Part shown: positions 52,201 through 59,079 of the stretch, one piece after another
How positions within the stretch are numbered: the first letter of the stretch is position 1
Layout of the letters: every line of letters starts with the position of its first letter
From: Luteimonas huabeiensis HB2
Lineage (GTDB): Bacteria > Pseudomonadota > Gammaproteobacteria > Xanthomonadales > Xanthomonadaceae
DNA length: 64,000 nt
Reading direction: 5' to 3'
Assembly (NCBI RefSeq): GCF_000559025.1
Contig: NZ_JAAN01000014.1
Span: 186,001-250,000 of the forward strand
Notes under the pieces: model-generated
Told to the model about the DNA's origin: nothing
The model's database searches: none
The model's input: only the letters and a program-made list of their open reading frames with translations
Translations under genes and position numbers: made by a program

Positions 52201-52482
52201 GCATTGACCGCCGCGAGCGCCGCGGCCAACAGCGCGGTGCAGGCGGCGCAGGATGTGGTCCGCCAGCAGACCCAGCGCGCGCGGCCGTCGGTCATCGACG
52301 TGCGCGTGCTCGGTTTCGGCGACGGCGCGCGCGAGGAGCGGGACACGCGTCGGGACGGCGCCTCGGCGCCGGCGCTCCGCGGCTACGACCCCGGCAGCGC
52401 GTTCCAGGTCCTCGGCCACGGCGCTCTCGACGACGCGCAGCGCGCCCGGCTGACCACGGCGGAGCGGCGTGCGCTGGAATGA
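40273..52482 (+). CDS. Giant filamentous-haemagglutinin-family exoprotein (TpsA, PdtA-like)
   Basis: 4,069 residues. Extended signal region (about 1-40), TPS recognition domain (about 140-260: TGERAVLNWETFNIGRDTT, VNRNGVVFDGASQVNVRNLV), a long beta-helical body and a C-terminal region ending AENIQVQGESTGLPATASVN ... that fits DUF3739, described for haemagglutinins linked to VreARI signalling. Pro-Ala-Gly-Thr-rich inserts (around residues 1015-1180, 1900-1950 and 2905-3000) interrupt the helix. It would be secreted by the TpsB at 29.8 kb and act in adhesion or competition. Internal stretches (about 44.9-47 kb and 49-51 kb) are less GC-rich. Confidence 0.92.
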   Translation: MRSTPASPSRIVRRRLVAHPLSRAIAGLLLAGGTVGAAQAQQPFSAGWFANKGAVQDAAARTGRLPNGHPAATIGGPQRQSEAARERLRTSIDNLGAAAQAIAMQQRLQAQAREAALARPGSVPDGLGEGGLKIDENPLTAGWHNAKAPVQSERDGRVAVDIEQTGERAVLNWETFNIGRDTTVSFRQDADWAVLNRVNDPAARPSQIHGRIEADGTVLVVNRNGVVFDGASQVNVRNLVAAAARIDDAQFRERGLYGTDGAATFTDAGGAVTVEAGARIATHAPESVTQGGGYVLLLGQAVDNAGEIATPRGQAALAAGDAFAIRRGVGTEGNTTSTVRGNEVAALRGAGGGDADTGGDTGRVRNSGLIHAREGDITLTGHDVRQDGVAIATTTVNTRGTIHLLNSASDAEGRVTLGEGATTAVLIEDDGETTALDGQRDALIAESAEQDRLRLGVAPGVFDNYARLPDRRDQSRVEIVSGHDVVFEGDSTTLATGGQIAVSAEGRTFVAADATLDVSGAVGVQVSMESNTVRVNVQGNELRDSPHNRDSGRLQNSIMWVDRRDLIHVPAGTGGYASDRWYAAGGLLEVGGWLGTQGRSIGEWAAQGGTVVLRGDEVVTQAGSTVNLSGGSLDVQTGYVRQTWLRDREGRIHALQDAPAHLAYDGVYTGFESRHERWGVSDRHFSPLLAPVQRLENGYTVGRDGGTLVVDAPTAVLEGRIEASVFEGEHQTRARDAGVDGYRQAQTAVARAGGLTIGALNAAGVARPRADRIEIGAFDDIAGPLAAGDALPDDRVGGVLLDASWLNESELGALSLSSTGTIAIDDALELADGGTLDLIAPDIAVEADVTLRSGHMTAGNRVRVATQTEPQDAILLDDDGNASFSLGAGAALDLGGVWTNGARDGGESIAHVDGGALSVRMVEGSIRLGEDTLVELSSGATLRADGRLVGGRGGDLTLIANEERSFGNDPSGIELPGRELVLDGTIRAHGVTGGGTLTLQSPAPLVFGEHALLESGVLPAGTPLPADIVLDADLTLPAGTPLPLPTSVTLTRAMPDQPLPSVYPDISAGPVELAADWTVPAGGFWVEAGGAWYTSGQTIAAGSAIMFLSGTQLPAGTVLPSAAFPDGIPILPHALSMAAGETAPVEVTYVAGQVMPRGAAFAQQVGFQAATRLEPGLLDSGFSSYSVTSRAGLVVVPGTALAVTMPVLRPRADILDIGSDSPREAALERWTPPVMLEDPLAARLQLREGADLELRGASVDVGEGARIEVDPGHKIAIAAGRQLTMEGHLIAPGGDIALASEIVGRVGGLQVAALPGTSLWVGAQAVLDAAGRAWVAEDGRGHRYGLVQDGGSIRIGLEDTQRVQGDLLDASPASVVIREGALLDASGAAATVDLVAGFLPLAQAVDVAGDGGLIRLGSLGGIFNDGTLRAAAGGAGAAGGTLHMALENRAYAGEGVRTLTVSQKRAASGLAADAVAGAADATLVRDTARISVEEIEAGGFGSLDLWSRDVIAFEGDVDLSLSQRLSLQRGLLTVADGAPGAQVVLSAPHVELVGKVATTGGEPTDFVTPHPGLVNSLDSSYIRYEPSTRNHATLDIRADLVDVRDYVFFGGQGRVGVEAAAGDWRYAPLDLAGFDHVGFDSRGDIRFTDGVLQTAGDMTLTAAQLYPTSHASGEVRAGIANTARMAFDPERTLTIRGRGQAPAMPYSVFGSLQLRAASIDQGGVLRAPLGRIVLGTLPGDFNTGGPREDVYDVTLRAGSLTSTSAAGLTMPYGGTADGLNYMHAGKRVVFDDLARTGSGQTELNSVDRGVVMGQVRLSAEAGAVIDVSGGGELTGAGFFTGRGGSVDVLRTPLASANPAYAFSDAGAEVYAIVPSMQGAYAPVVPDAGAGAPQVGRQITLTEAVGELPAGTYTLMPSTYALLPGAYRVEVPSAGSGLDAAAVALPDGSVRASGLLGIANTPVRDALPTTVTLTSADAIRSLSQYNETSYAEFALAEAARFGARAPRLERDAQSLHLDFGAATGDVLDMRGEVRMGGDEEGVAGNLFLTSFEALEVKTAEAEATDGFAAVDAEDLARFLPGTLTIGGLFGLIDARAAPELGGHALGPRVVFRGGSGDVAVREGAHLRAGQIFLTSTTRVDVDGGAVLEAIDAGPRRMDSVSGYVFSDTVNDLNATGGAILAVTDGDVRFAPPTVGSSASSANAIRIADGAALRSPGTIAFSTNGTLDLGDAEFNARYLALSAPTLHLGTEASFARAEAAGALGPGVRLSQSVLDRLMRPAAPGQVPAERLSLSVSGSINLFGDVDVDLARGGDGRAQLWLATPALYGWGEVGETARLAADTVIWSGLTAGAGAPDRPYVSLEPSNVAEGGPGTGRGTLAIEARRVEFGYLPGAQAQDQIEVDRVAAGFAGVDIRASERITANHRGTLSVHADGRALGSGGDLRLSTPLLTGEAGAFMAYRAGGEVSLVAPEGALPVETSGLDDLGAEVRLAGERVRIDGTVALPSGRLVLEAAQDIDLSGRARVDLSGRVLQFFDATRASWGGDLVMESAQGAIRQAAGSRIDVSATDADAGTVQVTARGGEGRVTLAGALLGAGGAGRSSGEIDLRAHALEDFAGLNRRLDQGGFHEARSFAVGSGDLVIDGILRARRVAVSADGGSLTVTGRIDASGEAPGDIRLAARDDLLLASGALLDARSTRLQVDGRGDAIGAANRARVSLTSSEGRVSLAEGTTIDVRAADGIARGRVELNAGRVGGDDVAVDAAGRIDVRGAEAVAVNAFRTYVPDDGRIDQAGLDLIHLDSTAFIDAALANDALAGRLAGLSAYGDAFALRPGVELRSATPDGDLIVDGDLDLSGYRYGPDADPDLRGSGDPGMLVVRAGGDLRVTGSINDGFAPPPATPDDAKFVEIPGQTVQIPAGTTRPDVWWLESNLTIDEDWQVPDTPFYQNWEGYVYDINWNLYSPGAIVPAGTTLMASYTAFEANTALPAYTLVEPTTYESGRVWAAAPMLAPGLQSWSMRLVGGADLGAADSRLLAAASALNDRGHVVLDAPGRIGPQHDQSPISVIRTGTGDLDVLAGGDYRQHSLYGVYTAGTQVADGSMEIVAPRALAFDGSGSVLGWGHEGYEATLDPQRMFLPDGGGDLLLAAQGDIRGRIEDDGESLTPRIGEWLWRQGGEALGQATAWGINFGQYHSETVNWSPSVVFGGFAGIGTLGGGNVELRAGGNVGAASDLSLSDPLAPTEALLVAVGASGRVDTRGRLIQYGGGDLRLRAGGRVNTGLIETIAPSVAGMVVNVRGDIDVRAAAIGQSQATGYGINAAADPRPVDTSTASRRIGYAPLALAVGDGEAYVAARGGLHVATGVDPGRVVSIGGGTAVTGGAGEAAQAVSSFSLWTERSGLDLFAAGGDIVQTGVGETSFTYYDPGRFSAVAAGGSIQVGSGAQFGQLLLAPSPQGRLELLARDHVRGEVAASGGATAATAALDNPFWAMLVDDFATVGSSNAPGDVFRLDVLRGYTINQGATLFPFGPDTATAEGAGGVDRVYSLTGDVALSSGRIDVNNRRGESYYVAARPLHLRAGRDVVGGSHVILNRDSGDISLVRAGRDLLNTSVRVAGPGLLDIGAGRSIYQAPPSDVEGPAANLGVFQSLGAVVPGDTLPGAGIVLSAGLGAAGPDLDGFAARYLDPANLADSGRPLADQPGMVAHTYQDELIDWLEARYGDAGDPDTALARFQALPDEERAIFLRDIYFEELRQAGREYNDPDSGRFRSYLRGREAIASFLPGMGEGDEAGDYMGSIVFQEAAGVHTYGGGDIQVLAPGGGLTLGADGVAPPASTGLMTQGRGDIEVFTRDSVLLGLSRVFTTFGGSITMWSAEGDINAGRGANTSVVYTPPRRVYDDLGNVSLSPQAPTTGAGIATLNPIAEVEPGDIDLIAPLGTIDAGEAGIRVSGNVNLAALQVLNAENIQVQGESTGLPATASVNVAALTAASAAANSAVQAAQDVVRQQTQRARPSVIDVRVLGFGDGAREERDTRRDGASAPALRGYDPGSAFQVLGHGALDDAQRARLTTAERRALE

Positions 52483-52594
52483 CTTTCGCGCCTGCTCCGC
52501 CGGCGCGACCGGCGCGTCGCACGGCTCGCGTCATGCATGCCAGGAAATGGCCGCGGGCGGCACCGCTCGCGGCCTCACATCAGGAGGAGAGGCC

Positions 52595-52879
52595 ATGAGC
52601 GAAGCGTTCGTCACCGTGAACGAGTTCCGCCGCAAGCTGGAGCAGTACCTGCTGCACGCCGAGCATCCGCTGGTCATCTCGCATCGCGGCATGCCGATGG
52701 GCTACTTCCTGCCGGCGCGCATCTGGCATGAGCGGGGCAAGGTGGAGATGTTCCGCAAATCGCTGGCCACGATGTTCGACATGAGCGGCTGCGGCGAGGC
52801 GGAGGTCGAGCGCGCGATCGAGCGCTTCGCTGCCGCCAATGCCGGCGTGTTGCGCGAGCGCCTGCAGCGGCACCGCTGA
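52595..52879 (+). CDS. Phd/YefM-like antitoxin-type protein (PhdA-like)
   Basis: 94 residues. N-terminus with VNEFRRKLEQYLLHAEHPLVI and SHRGMPMGYFLPARIW, the Phd/YefM fold of antitoxins; no toxin gene is next to it. GGAGGAG lies 8 nt before the ATG. In P. aeruginosa phdA (PA0691) also follows the haemagglutinin gene pdtA and affects biofilm lysis through BfmR. Here it directly follows the TpsA gene by 112 bp. Confidence 0.75.
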   Translation: MSEAFVTVNEFRRKLEQYLLHAEHPLVISHRGMPMGYFLPARIWHERGKVEMFRKSLATMFDMSGCGEAEVERAIERFAAANAGVLRERLQRHR

Positions 52880-53061
52880 GGCGATGTGTAGAAGCCATGA
52901 CCGCCGGTTCACGCGACGGTCTCCGGGGCTTCTCCTTGCGGGAAGAATCGGCGCGCAGTCTGGGAAGTGCGCCCGGAGGTCCGGGCGCGCTGCGGCCGGA
53001 AGCAGTTCGCACGACGGCCGCATCGAACCGAACGTCGTGTTCCTTCCTCAAGGAGAGCCAC

Positions 53062-54345
53062 ATGTTGCGCACATCGTTCCTCCGTCTCAACCTGCTCGCC
53101 GCCGCGATGGTCGTCGCCGGCGCCGCCGGCGCCGCCGATCTCTACGGTGGCGGTGCCACGTTCCCGGTGCAGTCCTACGTCGGCAACAGCTTCCTGTCCA
53201 CGGTGCCGGTGGACGCGCGCCTGTCGCGCAATACGGTCAACCCGGTCGCCACTGCGCCGATCGCCAACCTGACCCCGCCCAACACGGTGTTCGCTCGCTT
53301 CGCCGCTGGCACCGGCCACCGCATCTCCTACTGCCAGAGCGGCAGCGGCACCGGCCTGTCGCTGCTGACCGGCTCGGGCAGCGTGACCAACGCCACCGGC
53401 GAGTGCGGCAACTACACCGGCAGCCCGGTGGGCTTCAGCTCCCCCAACGTGGCACCGGACTACATCGGTACGGATACGCCGATCAACCAGGCCAACATCA
53501 CCGCCTTCAGCGGCGGTCCGCGCGCCGCGCGCGGCGGCATGTGGCAGATCCCGACCCTGGCCGGCGCCATTGCGCTGCCACGCCACTCGGGGACCAACGT
53601 GGCCAACCTGTCCATTGCGCAGATCTGCCAGATCTACGCGGGCACCATCACCGCCTGGAATCAGATTCCTGGCTCGGGTTCCACTGCCCCGATCCGGATC
53701 GTCCATCGCAGCGACAGCAGCGGCACTTCGTTCGCGTTCACCGGCTGGCTGGCCCGTAGCTGCAACAACAACGCCAACAGCTCTGGTGTCCCGGCGAACT
53801 ACTTCAGTGCCAACCCGGTGTTCACCAGCGGCGTGCCCACGGGGCCGCTGGCCGGCCGGCTGAGCAGTGCCTCCGGCAACCCGGGCCTGGTGACGGCGGT
53901 TACCACCACCGCCAGCAGCATCGGCTACGCCGACTATCCGGAAGTCGCCGCCCAGCGCGCCTCGTTCGTCACTGTCAACAGTCTGAGCCCGGCCTCGCTC
54001 GGCGGTGCCGGTAGCCCCACGGTCAACGTCGCTCCGCCGCTGTCCGGCCAGGTGCTCAACCCCACCACCAACATGCCGGTGCCCGCGACGGGCGCCGCTT
54101 GCCTGCGCCTGATTCCGCCGGGCACCCCGGCGGCCACTGGCAGCTACCCGATCCTGGCCTACACCTATCTGGCCGGCTACCGCACCAATACCGTCGCCAA
54201 CCGCGACGCGCTGCGCAGCCTGCTCGGGTACTTCCTGTCGACCCAGGCCAACCGTCCGGCCCCGCCGGCAGGCTTCGCCTACCTCGACGGCAACGACGCA
54301 TATCGGGGATCGATCCAGGACACGATCGACAGCTGCATCGAGTAA
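53062..54345 (+). CDS. PstS/DING-like periplasmic substrate-binding protein
   Basis: 427 residues. Signal peptide (about 1-24, cut before ADLYGGGATFPV), the mature N-terminus resembling PstS/DING proteins (GGGATFP phosphate-loop-like start), and TPINQANITAFSGGPRAARG, later SDSSGTSFAFTGWLA, as in phosphate-binding domains. AAGGAGAG is 8 nt upstream. It may bind phosphate or a phosphate ester. DING-type alkaline phosphatases (LapA/LapB) lie next to the P. aeruginosa pdt locus, but I cannot say whether this one is catalytic. Confidence 0.8.
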   Translation: MLRTSFLRLNLLAAAMVVAGAAGAADLYGGGATFPVQSYVGNSFLSTVPVDARLSRNTVNPVATAPIANLTPPNTVFARFAAGTGHRISYCQSGSGTGLSLLTGSGSVTNATGECGNYTGSPVGFSSPNVAPDYIGTDTPINQANITAFSGGPRAARGGMWQIPTLAGAIALPRHSGTNVANLSIAQICQIYAGTITAWNQIPGSGSTAPIRIVHRSDSSGTSFAFTGWLARSCNNNANSSGVPANYFSANPVFTSGVPTGPLAGRLSSASGNPGLVTAVTTTASSIGYADYPEVAAQRASFVTVNSLSPASLGGAGSPTVNVAPPLSGQVLNPTTNMPVPATGAACLRLIPPGTPAATGSYPILAYTYLAGYRTNTVANRDALRSLLGYFLSTQANRPAPPAGFAYLDGNDAYRGSIQDTIDSCIE

Positions 54346-54361
54346 TCGCTTCAGACGAGCA

Positions 54362-54397
54362 CAGGGAGGGGGCGGTCGTCCGCCTCCTCCCTGTTTT
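54362..54397 (+). terminator. Rho-independent terminator after the first PstS-like gene
   Basis: Stem CAGGGAGG (54362-54369) and GGCGG (54371-54375) with CCGCC (54380-54384) and CCTCCCTG (54386-54393), 4-nt loop, then TTTT. Confidence 0.75.
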
Positions 54398-54495
54398 CCC
54401 CCAGCATAGGCGTATCGGCTTCGCGCCTGCTCTCCAACTGAATTCCGTTGAGCGGCGTGGAAAGTTCGATACACACGACAACAAGGAGCGTTGCC

Positions 54496-55803
54496 ATGTC
54501 ATCGGATCTCCAAAAGCTCGTCCTGAGTTTCAATCTGCTCGCCGCTCTCGCGCTTGCTGGCGGTTCCGCCAATGCAGGCGACCTCTACGGTGGCGGCGCG
54601 ACCTTCCCGGTGCAGTCGTACGTGGGCTACGACTTCCTGACCACCCTTCCGGTGGATGCACGTTTGTCGCGCAACACCGTCAATCCCGTCGCCACCACGC
54701 CGATTGCCAACCTCACTCCGCCTAATTCGCTGTTCGCCCGCTTCATCGCGAATGGTGCGAACCGCATCTCCTACTGCCAAAGCGGTAGCGGAATCGCTCT
54801 CTCGCTACTGACCGGTTCGGGCAGCGTGACCGACGCACGCGGCGAGTGCGGCAACTATGTCACCGGAAACCCACTGGGTTACAGCGCTCCGAGCATCGCG
54901 CCCGACTACATCGCTACGGACATTCCAATAAACCAGGCCAACGCGACTGCTTTTGTCGGTGGTCCGCGTGCCGCACGCGGTAGCCTTTGGCAGATCCCGA
55001 CCCTGGCCGGCTCGATCGCGTTTCCGCGCCACGCAGCGCTGAACTTCCCGAACCTGACCACCCAGCAGATCTGTCAAGTCTTCTCAGCTCGCATCACCAA
55101 CTGGTCGCAGATTCCGGGCTCTGCCTCTAACGCGCCGATCCACGTCGTCTATCGCCAAGACAGCAGTGGGACGACCTTCGCGTTCACCAGCTTCCTGAGC
55201 CGCGCGTGTAACGGCAATTTTGGTCTGCCGCCGGGCTACTTCACGCCAGGACCCGTTTTCGCCGCCGCGGTGCCGGCGGTGCCGGGTCAGCCCGGCACGG
55301 TCGCGCCCACCTATGCCGCGTCCTCTGCAACATCAGGCGATCCCGGCTTGGTGGCGCGGGTCAATGCCACGGTCAACACCGTCGGCTACGCCGCTTTTGC
55401 GGAAGTCGCAGCCCAGGGCGTGGAGTACCCGACCGTCAATGGCATTAGCCCGGGCAGTCTGCCGGCTTCGATCGCGATCCCCGCACCGCTGTCTGGTCAA
55501 GTACTCAATGCCAACAACCAGCCAGTCCCGGTGGCTGGCCTGTCGAACCCCCACTGCCTGCGCCTGGTCAACCCGATCACGAGGCCGGCCGGCGCGGCGA
55601 TGTACCCGATCCTGGCCTATACCTACCTGGCGGGCTACCGCAGCAACAGCGTGGCTAACCGCGACGCGCTGCGCAACCTGCTTGGTTACTTCCTGGCCAC
55701 CCAGGCCAACCGTCCGGCGCCGCCGGCGGGTTTCGCTTACCTAGATGTCAGTTTGGCCTACCGCGTCTCGCTACAGAACGCCATCAACACCTGCATTCTC
55801 TGA
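54496..55803 (+). CDS. PstS/DING-like periplasmic substrate-binding protein, second copy
   Basis: 435 residues, clearly paralogous to the protein at 53062-54345 along its whole length (GDLYGGGATFPVQSYVGYDF, TDIPINQANATAFVGGPRAA, YPILAYTYLAGYRSNSVANR). Signal peptide to about residue 27. AAGGAG is 7 nt before the ATG. A terminator precedes it, so it may have its own promoter. It is somewhat lower in GC than its sister, and its binding residues could differ. Confidence 0.8.
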   Translation: MSSDLQKLVLSFNLLAALALAGGSANAGDLYGGGATFPVQSYVGYDFLTTLPVDARLSRNTVNPVATTPIANLTPPNSLFARFIANGANRISYCQSGSGIALSLLTGSGSVTDARGECGNYVTGNPLGYSAPSIAPDYIATDIPINQANATAFVGGPRAARGSLWQIPTLAGSIAFPRHAALNFPNLTTQQICQVFSARITNWSQIPGSASNAPIHVVYRQDSSGTTFAFTSFLSRACNGNFGLPPGYFTPGPVFAAAVPAVPGQPGTVAPTYAASSATSGDPGLVARVNATVNTVGYAAFAEVAAQGVEYPTVNGISPGSLPASIAIPAPLSGQVLNANNQPVPVAGLSNPHCLRLVNPITRPAGAAMYPILAYTYLAGYRSNSVANRDALRNLLGYFLATQANRPAPPAGFAYLDVSLAYRVSLQNAINTCIL

Positions 55804-55928
55804 GCGAGGCAGTGACGGGAATCTAGCCTGCGCGCCGAAATGGTGTGAAACAGCATTTCGAGCGGCACCCCAGGGACGGGCGTCGGGGGTGGCGGAGTCC
55901 GCCCCCGATGTCGCCGCCCGCGCGCTGC

Positions 55929-56372
55929 TCAGCCCGACCCCGAGCGCACCCGCTGCGCTTCGATCCGCGGCAGGCTGGTCTCCACCCAGTCCGCCAGCTC
56001 GCGCACCTTGACGGCGGCTTCCTCGCCCAGCGCGGTCAGCGTGTATTCCACGCGCGGGGGCACCACCGGGTAGGCGCGGCGCACGATCATGCCGTCGCCC
56101 TCCAGAGCCTGCAGGGTCTGCGCGAGCATCCGCTCGCTGACGCCGCCGATCCGGCGGCGCAGGTCGCTGAAACGTTGCGTTCCCGGCATCAGCGCGATCA
56201 GCACCAGCACGCCCCAGCGGCTGGTCAGGTGCTTGAGCACCGCGCGCGACGGGCAGGCGGCGGCCATCACGTCGCCGCGGGCGAGCTTCTCCGAGAGCGC
56301 GATCGGCGCGTGCGCCGGTGCAGCGCGGGCGGAGCGGGGTGGGGCATCGGGTGCGGGGCGGGGTCGGGGCAC
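55929..56372 (-). CDS. HxlR-family transcriptional regulator
   Basis: 147 residues. HxlR winged-helix: CPSRAVLKHLTSRWGVLVLI, ALMPGTQRFSDLRRRIGGVS, LQALEGDGMIVRRAYPVVPP. It is divergent from a QorB-type reductase gene, as ytfH/qorR is in E. coli, and probably represses it in response to electrophile or redox stress (the single N-terminal cysteine could be the sensor). Confidence 0.88.
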   Translation of the reverse strand: MPRPRPAPDAPPRSARAAPAHAPIALSEKLARGDVMAAACPSRAVLKHLTSRWGVLVLIALMPGTQRFSDLRRRIGGVSERMLAQTLQALEGDGMIVRRAYPVVPPRVEYTLTALGEEAAVKVRELADWVETSLPRIEAQRVRSGSG

Positions 56373-56387
56373 GGCTCTAGCTAACCT

Positions 56388-56415
56388 TCGTGTGAGTACT
56401 TACTTTACGTAAGCG
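56388..56415. promoter_or_regulatory. Operator-like site between hxlR and qorB genes
   Basis: CTTAC (56398-56402) and GTAAG (56408-56412) form a 5-bp-arm inverted repeat with a 5-bp spacer, and a second ACTTAC half-site overlaps. This is the usual layout of an HxlR operator in a divergent promoter. Confidence 0.5.
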
Positions 56416-56436
56416 ATGGGTCTAGAGTCCATTCCT

Positions 56437-56446
56437 CCCCCCCCCC
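56437..56446 (+). repeat. Tract of ten cytosines before the qorB start
   Basis: Uninterrupted C10, immediately upstream of the qorB ribosome binding region (GAGGATC). Homopolymers of this length are slippage-prone. Confidence 0.8.
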
Positions 56447-56460
56447 ATGAGGATCGAACC

Positions 56461-57309
<849 letters not shown>

Positions 57310-57337
57310 GCGCGGAGGCCGCGGGATTGCGCGACGG

Positions 57338-58954
57338 TCAGGCCGCGATCGCCGCGCGGCCCTGCCCGCGGATCAGGTCGGCGGCGCGCTCGGCGATCAT
57401 GATCGTCGGCGCGTTGGTGTTGCCGCCGGGCAGGGTCGGCATCACCGAGGCATCCACCACCCGCAGGCCCTCGATGCCGCGCACGCGCAGCTCGGGATCG
57501 ACCACCGCGCCGGGATCGTCGGCCGCGCCCATGCGGCAGGTGCCGGCGGGGTGGTAGATGGACTCCGCCTTGGCGCGCACGAAGGCGGCCAGGCCGGCGT
57601 CGTCCAGGTCCTCGCGCGCCGGGTAGATCGGCGCGCCGCGCCAGCGGTCGAAGGCGGGCTGGCGCAGGATGTCGCGCGCGCGCCTGGCGCAGGCCACCAT
57701 CATCCGCAGGTCGAAGCCCTCGGGATCGCTCAGGTAGTCGGGCTCGATCAGCGGCGGGTCGCCGGCCCGGGCCGTGGCCAGGCGGATGCGGCCGCGGCTG
57801 CGCGGGCGCAGGAAGCAGGCGTGCAGGGTGAAGCCGTCGCCGGGCAGGCGGTGGCGGCCGTGGTCGTCGAGCAGGGCGGGCACGAAGTGGTACTGGATGT
57901 CCGGGCGTTCGTCGGGCGCGAGTTCCGAGCGGTCGAAGCCGCCGGCCTCGGCGATGTTGCTGGTGCCCGCGCCGCGGCGCCCGCGCAGGTAGTAGTTCCA
58001 GGCCACGCCGAGGTCGCCGATGCGGTCGTAGGTGATCCGCTCGGTGCAGGCGTAGAGCGTGCAGATGTCCAGGTGATCCTGCAGGTTGGCGCCGACGCCC
58101 GGCAGGTCCTGCACCACGCGGATGCCGTGCCGGCGCAGCGCGTCGGCGGGGCCGATGCCGGACAGCATCAGCAGTTGCGGCGAATTCACCGCGCCGCCGC
58201 ACAGCAGGATCTCGCGCTGCGCGGGCTGGTGGAACGGCTGGCCGCCGGCGTTGTAGACCACGCCGTCGGCGCGGCCGTCGCGCACGGTGATGCGGTTGAC
58301 CAGGGCGCCGGTGACGATGGTCAGGTTGGGCCGGCCGCGCGCCGGGCGCAGGTAGGCGGTGGCCGCCGAGCAGCGCGCGCCGTCGCGCTGGGTGACCTGG
58401 TAGAGGCCGGCGCCGTACTGTTCCGGGCCGTTGAAGTCCGGGTTGGCCGGCAGCCCCGCCTGGCCGGCGGCCTCGACGAAGACATGCGACAGCGGGTTGA
58501 CGTGGCGCAGGTCCGAGACCGAGAGCGGGCCGTCGGCGCCGTGCAGCGCGTCGGCGCCGCGCGCGTTGCCCTCGGCGCGTCGGAAGTAGGGCAGCACCTC
58601 GCGCCAGCCCCAGCCGGCCGCGCCGGCCGCGGCCCAGGCGTCGTAGTCGCCCGGGGCGCCGCGCGTGTAGCACATGGCGTTGATCGCGCTGCAGCCGCCG
58701 AGCACCTTGCCGCGCGGCCACCACAGCGCGCGGCCGTCGAGCGCGGCCTGCGGCGCGGTGAGGTAGTCCCAGTTGAGGTCGCGCTTGCGCACCAGCTTGG
58801 CCAGCCCCGCCGGCATGTGGATCAGCGGGTGGCGATCGCGCGGGCCGGCCTCGAGCAGCAGCACGCGCACGGCCGGGTCCTCGCTCAGGCGACCGGCCAG
58901 CGCGCAGCCGGCGGAGCCGGCGCCGATGACGATGTAGTCGTAGACGGGCGTCAT
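57338..58954 (-). CDS. GMC-family FAD-dependent oxidoreductase (choline dehydrogenase-like)
   Basis: 538 residues. FAD-binding GAGSAGCALAGRLSED near residue 10, GMC signatures RGKVLGGCSAINAM and GGAVNSPQLLMLSGIGP, and catalytic His region SIYHPAGTCRMG near the C-terminus. It oxidises an alcohol (choline, polyethylene glycol or similar); the substrate cannot be told from the sequence. It converges on the qorB gene, with 28 bp between the stop codons. Confidence 0.92.
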   Translation of the reverse strand: MTPVYDYIVIGAGSAGCALAGRLSEDPAVRVLLLEAGPRDRHPLIHMPAGLAKLVRKRDLNWDYLTAPQAALDGRALWWPRGKVLGGCSAINAMCYTRGAPGDYDAWAAAGAAGWGWREVLPYFRRAEGNARGADALHGADGPLSVSDLRHVNPLSHVFVEAAGQAGLPANPDFNGPEQYGAGLYQVTQRDGARCSAATAYLRPARGRPNLTIVTGALVNRITVRDGRADGVVYNAGGQPFHQPAQREILLCGGAVNSPQLLMLSGIGPADALRRHGIRVVQDLPGVGANLQDHLDICTLYACTERITYDRIGDLGVAWNYYLRGRRGAGTSNIAEAGGFDRSELAPDERPDIQYHFVPALLDDHGRHRLPGDGFTLHACFLRPRSRGRIRLATARAGDPPLIEPDYLSDPEGFDLRMMVACARRARDILRQPAFDRWRGAPIYPAREDLDDAGLAAFVRAKAESIYHPAGTCRMGAADDPGAVVDPELRVRGIEGLRVVDASVMPTLPGGNTNAPTIMIAERAADLIRGQGRAAIAA

Positions 58955-59079
58955 TGGCTGGGGCGTCGTAGGGACAGGCGCGCAGTGTACGGCGAGGGCG
59001 CGCCGCAGCGTTGCGCCGGCGAGATGGCGGCCGGCGCCGCCATCGGCTAACGTGCCGCCACGTTCCCGCCCGGCCCGCC

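Noticed and set aside
55865..55925. Terminator-like stem after the second PstS-like gene
   Set aside because: A GC-rich hairpin (TCGGGGG...CCCCCGA) is present, but there is no T tract, so it was not listed as a terminator.
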